A DNA stretch of 64,000 nt. Origin: Hericium rajendrae. Its lineage: Eukaryota > Basidiomycota > Agaricomycetes > Russulales > Hericiaceae. The notes below the pieces were generated by a model, which did no database searches, was not told the origin of the DNA, and saw only the letters and a program-made list of their open reading frames with translations. The stretch spans positions 992,001-1,056,000 of the forward strand of contig CM065887.1 in the NCBI GenBank assembly GCA_033439255.1. The letters run 5' to 3'. Below, piece by piece: positions 57,414 to 64,000 of this stretch. Every line of letters begins with the position of its first letter. Position 1 is the first letter of the stretch. A program made the translations under genes and the position numbers.

Positions 57414-57849
57414 CGTGATTAGTACGAGAAGACAATAGAAGGGATTTTTTTACTTACCTGTTGGCCCTCGGAGCACCTGACAAAAACCCTCCCGACTTAT
57501 TGAAGATCTTGAGGGTACGGAGAGAGCGAGGGAGACGAAGACGAAGACGACGAGGGGAAGGAAGATGAAGGGAGAGTAACAAGCACAAGTCGACGCGACA
57601 AGTGCTTCAGCCACAGCACTCCATTCTCGCGCCTCGCGGATTCGACTCTAACAAACCAAATAAAATCGCATTAACTCCCCAAAAAAAGGACAGGATACTA
57701 GAGGTCAGTACATATACAATGAATGAGCTGTTCATGTACCGACGGTGCAATATGCTCGGGGCTTTCACGATCCACTTATTGAAATCTAACAGCCAGCCTC
57801 TGACGAGATGCTCGGCAGCGCCCGGCCCGGTCTCGGCAGCCACATTTGG

Positions 57850-57975
57850 CGCTCCGCTGGCCACGTCTATATAAGGCATGCGCGATGCGCTTTCTCTCTC
57901 TCTTCCCTACCACTACCATCCCTCGTCTTTTATCGCTCTCTCTTCTCCTGCTTTAACTCTCTGATGTTCGGTAAG
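57850..57975 (+). promoter_or_regulatory. Outward promoter and first exon of copy 4
   Basis: TATATAAG at 57868-57875, then a CT-rich leader, then ATGTTCG at 57,963 directly before a GTAAGT donor. Downstream, further small GT-AG introns flank mini-exons that each carry TTTTCGCTTTT (around 58,040 and 58,130). The order and spacing match copy 2 on its minus strand, so a spliced outward transcript is likely. Confidence 0.45.
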
Positions 57976-59563
57976 TCATTATGATGTTGATATATTGTTT
58001 CATTGCTCACTAACCTTACTATTCTTTGTAGACTTTTACATTTTCGCTTTTATTATCTTAAGTAAGTCTTATGTTGTTCTATATCTTTCTTGTATACTGA
58101 TTTGTTGACTTTGCCTTGAGATTATTTTCGCTTTTTCCTATCTATGAAGTAAGTCTTATCTTATCTTTTTATCTATCTTTTATCTTTTTATCTTATCTTA
58201 TCTTATCTTTGTATGTTTTGTTATCTTATCTTGGAGTGTTGACCTTGTAGTCTATCATAGATGTATAGTGATATCTGTAGCTTTGTACTAAATGTGTTGT
58301 AATTTAAATATTGTTTGAAATATAATGCTGTTCAGTTTTCGATGTTTTGAATGTTTTAGATGCAACAAGACTGAATTTTATAATATATTTTTATATTTGA
58401 ATAAATTTTTAGCACTCTTAAGTAGCATATAAAACAGAGGTGATATAGAGTAGATAGCAGCCTTACTAGCTAGACATGATATAATAACAGAGGTATATCA
58501 CATAGCTGACATAGCTGACATAGCTATGATAGCCATTATATGTTATAGCAGCTATAATAGCTATGATAGCTTATACTCTATGCTATGATAGCTATGATAG
58601 CTATGATAGCTCTATATAGATTACCTCACTGCTATGGAGTAGCTATGTAGAAAAGAGGACTCCTATGGCCCTATCAGAGCTATGTAGGCTATATAGTGTT
58701 ATATACCACTGGTCCTTTTCTCAGATGCACCTGTACTGAAAAAAAATCGAGTTTTGACGGTGCCCGGGATCCAGAATACTATAGGCTTCTGTGTTCCACA
58801 CCAACAAAGATTTTTTTCTTCCGAGACGCGAGAAGATGCCCAGTCGAGATCAGCCGGCAAGTTCAAAACGGAGTAGGTGACACCGTCTGATGTTTTCCAC
58901 GACAAGAATTTGCTAAGCCGTCTATAAAGACAGCATCAACGGCCTTTGTCTCATGCAGTAGGGGAAACAAAGCGTACTGCAAAACATCTGTGTCTTGATA
59001 ATCCAGCATCCGAAGCAGATGATTATCGACTTGGACAGTCGTAATGTTCTTGCCATCAGCAACAACAGGATCGGCTGCATTGCCGTTGGCAAGCTCGATG
59101 CTGGTGGGCGTGGAGTTCGGATTGACGACGTCGAGAGAAGGTCCGCTTCCACTAGGACCTTGATTAGCAGATACTTCTGCCTTGTCACTGCTGAGATGCA
59201 GGTCAGTGTTGGCATAAAATACATCTATCGTCCGTAAAAATTTACCGTTGTGTGGTGGCACTTGCTGGTGATGGAGATGTAACCGGAATGTGATCAGTGG
59301 GTGATGTCTCCTCTGACGTTTTCGGTAACTTGGCCTTCGCTTGCAGATCCTCGGAAGAAACAATGTCAGCTAGTTTTCGCTTATCAGCTCTGCCCATGAT
59401 GGATTAGAGAAGGGTGCGAAACGAGAAGGTCGATGGGTTGTACAGAGCACGCTAAACTCTCTCTTTTTCGATAGAAGTATGTAGGACAAGATCCGGGGAC
59501 TCACCACACAGGGAGGATCCACAGTCCAGGGTGCGGTCTTAATTTTGCGGGAATCGCTCCACA

Positions 59564-60432
59564 AATACAGAGACAGAAATCACGGTCCGCATCAGTCTTT
59601 GCGGAAGCATAACGGATACGCTGGGCTGGAAATATTGTCGCGGAAGGAAAGACAGAGAGATCTTCTTAGGTTTTTCTGTGGCATAGAAGGTGAATTTTAG
59701 GTTGTTGTAATCGAGTGCGGTCGGAAGGATTTGCCAAGTAGAGACTATTTGTTGTTGTTTGTCAGATTTGGCACTGTGGCAAGTCTAATGCCTGCATTGG
59801 TCGAAGTTGGTGGCGGCTGTCGTCGATGTTATGCTCGATATCCACTTTTTACGCAAATGCAGACACTAGGCCGAGTCCTGAAACAACACTTTGGCTGGGC
59901 TGGTTTCATTGGTAAGCAGCTGCGGCGGTAATTTGTCAAAGAAAGCCCTGAACTGCATGGACTGAAATGATTTTTTTCTACCAGGTTCGCAGAGGGTTTT
60001 TTTGGCGTCGTATCTATAGGTTTTTTTTTTGCAATATTGCAGGGTTCAAGAAGTATCAGTTGGCAATAACTTTATTTCCTGTCAGTGCGTAGTGTCTGAG
60101 TAACGACTCTTGAACTGAAGATACTTTGCTTGGATCCGAAAATTGGAGTCTAGCAGTACGAGATCTGGCGATGGCCAGCGGTTTGTGGATTTCGTTGCCA
60201 AGGGCCTAGATGCAGGCAATTGAAATTCAACCCCTGGGCATTGTCAGGGATTCTCCACGCTCCAATTCAAGGCTGCATTTCGAAGCGGTATAAAAAGGGA
60301 ATCTATTTGGTGGAGCGTAGCTGCGAAGTCAATCTCACTTTTTCAAACTTGGTCGTATTCGACAATAATGTCTTTTGCCTTAGGTGCGTATACTATTCCA
60401 TACGAGGTTCTATTAGGGCTAATAAATTTTAG
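59564..60432. other. Upstream region of the + strand gene, no clear exon
   Basis: Short frames (59,731-59,931 and 60,220-60,432, +) could be upstream exons of the next gene, but I could not join them with confidence. No repeat or RNA gene recognised. Confidence 0.3.
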
Positions 60433-61511
60433 CGTTGGACGAGAAACAGCTCGCGTGCGAGAAATGGCCGAATCAATCCACCTATATCGCTGCTGATGGC
60501 AAGAAGGAGTCCATGAGCAAGCGTCGCATCATACCGACCACGTATGAAGCTATATGTCGTTGGGCTACTGTTTTGCATATCCCACAAGCACTTGATCGCA
60601 CACGCGACAATGTGCTCGTCTACCGGTACAAAGAAGATGGGACTCCTTGCGGACCTCATGATCTCTTTCAATTGGGTGGACAGTTCCAAGGTATCTTGCA
60701 CGATCATAATTTCTCTAGCCTAGGCAACTAGGATGGGTAAGTCGGATGCCACATTATTTGCTGGTCGGATACTGACTTGTTCTGTTCAGGATGGAGAAAA
60801 ATGCTATGAAAGCGACTCAATTCCTTATTATTCATGCTCCAGGAAACACCGATGCTTTTTATCCTCAAGAGATGGCCCTGAACAATATCCATCGCCTCGC
60901 TGCTCAGGAGGCTATGGTAGGTGATGAGAATCGTGTCGAGATGCCAGGCAGGATTACGTTTGAGCGTCGCGTCTTCACAAAGGTACGTTTGTGAGTTCTG
61001 TTATTTGTCCCATTTCTGAACATTATCCACCAGGTCCGCAGCAGGCAGAGCATGCGGCCGTCAGCTCTCGTGCCGGAGGATGATCCTTTCCAAGTCGCTG
61101 TGAAGATTTCGGGCAACTGGCGTGTTGTGAAGAAGATCGACTTTGGCAAACGTCTTGCCAATGGTGTTGTCGTGGCAACGCAATCATCGGTTCTTTCTCG
61201 TGGCGATTTGATTGACGTTCACTTTAATATTGACGTCGTCTGCTTGCGCAAAGTTGGAGAACCTACCAGGTTAGGTCTCAAGTTGGCGTTCACACACGTG
61301 ATACAACTTGTACCAGCATCCGCAGTAGCCTCGGTAAGTCAAGAGCTTTTTTCTTTTGTAGAATTGCGTCTAAAGGGAACTTGACAATTAGGTTTTGCCT
61401 GCGGCAGGCCCTGCGGCGGCGTCGGCTCATCCTGTCATTGAGCACACAGAGTCGGAATTTGTCCTGCAAGAAGAGGCGCAGCTGTCTGATATGGAGGACG
61501 AGGAGATGTAA
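60433..61511 (+). CDS. Unrecognised protein, possible relative of the split gene at 50,532-59,397
   Basis: Coding blocks at 60,433-60,728 (ALDEKQLACEKWPNQSTYIA...GGQFQGILHDHNF), 60,785-60,981 (to FERRVFTK), 61,033-61,333 (VRSRQSMRPSALVPEDDPFQVAVKISGNW...) and 61,392-61,511 (acidic end QLSDMEDEEM). The last two introns are clear GT-AG. The join between the first two blocks is uncertain: a TAG at 60,729-60,731 must be spliced out or is a lesion. A V-V-AT-S-(I/V)L-RGDLIDV-like segment and a QLV-AS segment before the acidic tail parallel the end of the split gene. No named domain. Confidence 0.5.
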
Positions 61512-61840
61512 GGCATTCTGTTTTCGTGATGGGAAGGTTTCTTAATTTAAAGTCTCGGCCGGTCTTGCTATGGTAACTGTCTGTCTCGTGGTCTTGCATA
61601 TATGATTGAATTCGAGGAGAAAAATATTAACGTGTGAAATGGTGTGGCGCGACAAAATACATTAACGGAGAAGGACGAGTAAAATGTACACGAGGGACAA
61701 TCCACGATTTAAAACGTCTGGGAGTCACCAAAGGGAGGTTGTAGAGGACACGTAAAATCTGTATGAGAGACGATCCACGATCTAGTACGATGTGAGAGAC
61801 TGTAGGATGGTATGGCGCAGACATGGTTTCGGCGAAATCA

Positions 61841-62800
61841 TCAGTGGGAGGGCGTAGGAATTTGAGCAGGTGTATAAGTTGTTGATGCCTTGTTGCAATT
61901 GAAAGGACAGTGCCACCCGCCCATGCGCCAGTATGGTCCAGGATACAAAGGCGATTCAACCTGTTCATCGGAGAGTCGGAACTTCCACGATCCAGAATCT
62001 AAAAAATCACGTCTCGAAAAAGGACACTGCGGATTGCAACCATTGTCTTCCATGACAGCGTGCCTGCGGTTGGGACTGTACAAGTTCGAAGCCATGGAGA
62101 TCAAGTCGTAGCCTCGAACGAGATAGCGTCTCCAGTGTGCTTGGGCGTGGTTTCTTCGATTATGCAATGATGAAGGTGCGATGACCGCTTCGCGGCGAAA
62201 GGTGAAGGATGGGTATGTGCAAACTAGAGTCGACGCAGATAAATAGTTCATCTCCAGAGTAGTCGGTCGGTCAGTGAGAGCATCCAACGCGGATTTCCCA
62301 ATGCTCTGAACGACAACGATGCAAAGTCCACGGGTCATGTTCTTCAGAACCAGCTTGTCTTCCAGTCTCCGAGAAAAGCCAGAAGTAGATCCTGTACTAT
62401 CGCAGAAAATCCTGTCGATGATACCATCCGGCATACCGTTGTCCTGGTATGGGAAGTAGTCTTCCTCGTCGCGAAGGTAGGCAATGATCCAATCGAACGA
62501 TTTGCGATTCCACGGACAGAGGATTTCCATCGTGCAAGGCCCTCGAGAGGCAACTCCTGCCAGAAGATCCGCTAGAAACGGGCCAGAGATAACAGAGTCT
62601 GTTTCTTGCAGAATCTCCAACAGCCGTCCGTTGTCGCGTATGTATCACTGTACCGCGAGTTGAATGCTCAGGCGGATGTACTTGAAGACTACGTCGCGGA
62701 GGTAGAGATTGCAGCGAGAAAGTCGATACAAGTCAAAGAAATCCAACCGACATAGTATAGCACTCCACGTTTCCGCAGGCCATGCAGGAGGTGTAAGCAT
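61841..62800 (-). pseudogene. F-box/NTase-fold family gene with a premature stop
   Basis: ATG at 62798-62800 (MLTPPAWPAETWSAILCRLDFFDLYRLSRC, F-box-like). A TGA at 62645-62647 follows QLAVQ; the same frame then continues YIRDNGRLLEILQETDSVISGPFLADLL, the family's expected run into the nucleotidyltransferase-fold region. CGA (Arg) is the simplest ancestor. The rest is open to the stop at 61,841, ending in a Cys/Trp/Pro-rich tail (WHCPFNC). Related to the genes at 44,338 and 46,376. Confidence 0.6.
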
Positions 62801-62981
62801 TGTATCTTAGCATGCACAGTGGGCATGATTAGGAACTAGTAAAATAGAGGATGAAAGGCTGAGAGCTTAACGACAAGACTGGTGAATGAAGGAAATTCAA
62901 CGGACCAAGACAGTCAAGTCTTAGACTTCAACGATGCGGGCGGTGGTTGACAAGAGTCACGTGGATCGTTGATGTTTGTGG

Positions 62982-64000
62982 CTAAAACATGCTAGGTGAG
63001 CCTAGACGGTGGTTTTGCTGGCTACGGTCAAACGCTGTCTTCGTCTCTTCGCTCAAACGTTCAATACGGGCAAACTCGTCTCGAAGATCATGCGACAGAG
63101 GCTTCAATATTCTCTGTGACAGAAACCAGCGAAGAATGGCAAGCCCTTTTAGAGTAGTAACTCGAGAGAGCATGACGTATAGACCTTGAAGACCATTGGC
63201 GCTGGACAGGTCTGCTATCACATATTCTAGCGATCATCCCTGACTTTTATAATCCATATAGGCATAGTCGGGAAGCAGAGGTAATTGTTCACGACTTATT
63301 CCGAAAGATTCACCTCCATGATTATAATGGAACCAACTACCTCGCGGAAAAACGGGGACTATGTCAGCAGACAAGCCTTCGCATTGAATACCACATCCTT
63401 CGACGTAGACAAACACACACGTAGCATGCTTTAAACCATCTGAGTCGAGCTGATATTCTACATGATGCAGAATTCCTTCTCTGCCGTTCACTATACCATG
63501 CGACATGTCCGCATTATCAACAATCATGACGTTCATTCCAAGAAAAAGTGGTAGAGACCCGAGAGCATCATCGGTAAACGTAGATGGTATATTTCGCGCA
63601 TTGGCAGCAGCCTGTCCAGTAAGAAGTACAGTCCTATTGTTGTATCTGTCAGTACTTACGAAGCACTCGACAGGCTGTCCTGCCTCGGCAGCTTTACACC
63701 AAATGATCGATTCGTTTAGCTTATCGCGCAAAGCCTTATCGCCTACCAAAATTGGACAATTCGCAAACTCTTTCCTTGATAGGGTAGCATTGCCTGTGAG
63801 TGAAGATAGCTCACGTTGTAACAAGACAGAATAATCTGACACCGATGTTCTTTGGCCACGTTCGGTGCCTTTACCCTCTCGCACACGGCTTACTAATTCA
63901 GCGAAGAACGGATCCTTAGCGTGCCGCCAATTCTTCTGTAGGGAAACTACTGTGTGTACTTGACACCAAAGATGCGCGCCATGTAAGGCTTCCTGACCAT
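62982..64000 (-). pseudogene. Helitron/Pif1-type helicase, C-terminal part, with a stop codon
   Basis: Partial; it runs off the right edge. On the minus strand, QKNWRHAKDPFFAELVSRVREG is followed by the substrate/ATPase-distal region (LGMNVMIVDN, NGREGILHHVEY) and motif V-like YMDYKSQG. A TGA at 63234-63236 interrupts it; after it the same frame reads SLEYVIADLSSANGLQGLYVMLSRVTTLKGLAIL, the classic Pif1-family motif VI region (YVMLSRV). CGA is the simplest ancestor of the stop. Rep-domain and Walker A would lie outside the window, so assignment to a Helitron rather than a cellular Pif1 rests on setting and divergence. Confidence 0.7.

Larger units (their letters stand above)
53805..58727 (-). 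mobile_element. Non-autonomous transposon copy 4 (reverse), with hairpin module
   Basis: 4923 bp, ends CATCTGAGAAAA (53805) and TTTTCTCAGATG (58727), target duplication CA (53803-53804 and 58728-58729). In minus orientation: left arm with CTATCATAG repeats and GATAAGAT tracts, promoter (TATATAAG at 57868-57875 on +), pyrimidine leader, intron, stem-loop (57383-57413), GC core (56,220-57,370), then a roughly 2-kb hairpin module (54,158-56,180) and the right arm. Without the module it would be about 2.9 kb. Only 97 bp separate it from copy 3. Confidence 0.82.
50532..59397 (-). pseudogene. Unrecognised Agaricomycete protein gene split by two transposons
   Basis: ATG at 59395-59397 (MGRADKRKLADIVSSED). 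Exons: to about 59,249; about 59,193 to 58,987; about 58,921 to 58,728; 53,802-53,704; about 50,918 to 50,837; about 50,787 to 50,532. The 65-nt intron before HKFLSWKTSDGVTYSVLNL and the introns after FSSQT and PWNI are clear GT-AG. Transposon copy 4 interrupts STG-GQPLERVTVSVV, and copy 3 sits 2-3 bases before the next intron donor. Removing both with one 2-bp duplication each restores frame and donor. The product has an acidic end (TEDGPDIDI). No named domain; its last third resembles that of the gene at 60,433-61,511. Confidence 0.6.

Noticed and set aside
13977-63236. Programmed TGA readthrough or a variant genetic code
   Set aside because: The intact genes in the window end in ordinary stops, and the four TGAs lie in genes with other damage or in decaying families, so mutation is simpler.

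Overview
The window reads as a gene-poor, transposon-rich piece of a basidiomycete (Agaricomycete, mushroom-type) nuclear genome. The evidence is short spliced introns of about 45-65 nt with GTRAGT donors, CTNAC-type branch sites and YAG acceptors. It also holds families typical of that group: a DUF6535 membrane protein, F-box/nucleotidyltransferase-fold proteins, a fungal TET/JBP dioxygenase, a Myb/SANT-like protein, a DDE integrase-type transposase and a Helitron helicase. There is no sign of bacterial operons, CRISPR or convincing tRNA/rRNA genes.

Layout. (1) 1-14,561: one DUF6535 gene (+ strand) broken by at least four transposon insertions. Three insertions can be removed on paper with their target duplications, and each time the reading frame closes exactly. 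(2) 14,750-24,750: a compact, normal island. It holds a HAD phosphatase, a membrane-anchored glutaredoxin, palC (BRO1 domain, pH signalling), a 1032-aa coiled-coil/RGG-tailed protein and a short-chain dehydrogenase. (3) 25,200-33,200: accessory DNA with a minisatellite, an intact five-exon DDE transposase gene, a Helitron-like terminus, a decayed Myb/SANT gene and an intact seven-exon TET/JBP-like dioxygenase. (4) 33,400-39,200: a repeat cluster built from about 18 copies of a 16-20 bp motif in both orientations, duplicated blocks, a 215-bp tandem repeat and 11 intron-like inverted pairs. (5) 39,340-50,100: a HECT-like ubiquitin-ligase gene and F-box family genes; one of these is split by a very young 2.47-kb LTR element. 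(6) 50,500-61,500: a second gene split by two large transposons in one exon, followed by a possible paralogue of that gene. (7) 61,800-64,000: an F-box pseudogene and the C-terminal part of a Helitron/Pif1-type helicase pseudogene running off the window.

The most novel item is a family of non-coding-looking transposons present five times (3186-8903, 5529-8212, 10306-13039, 50972-53703, 53805-58727). All five end in CATC(T/A)GA-type inverted repeats. Four have exact 2-bp target duplications. They have AT-rich arms full of short subterminal repeats and an extremely GC-rich core. Between arm and core lies a divergent promoter unit: a TATA box firing outward and a pyrimidine-rich leader firing inward into a conserved small intron. 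The intron is followed at once by a perfect stem-loop whose arms show a compensatory base-pair change between copies. Nested hairpin modules occupy the same slot in two copies.

Four premature TGA codons in four different genes fall where CGA is the simplest ancestor, which suggests CpG deamination, and an intact TET/JBP-like enzyme sits in the same window. Boundaries, exons and frames were read by hand. No database search was run.
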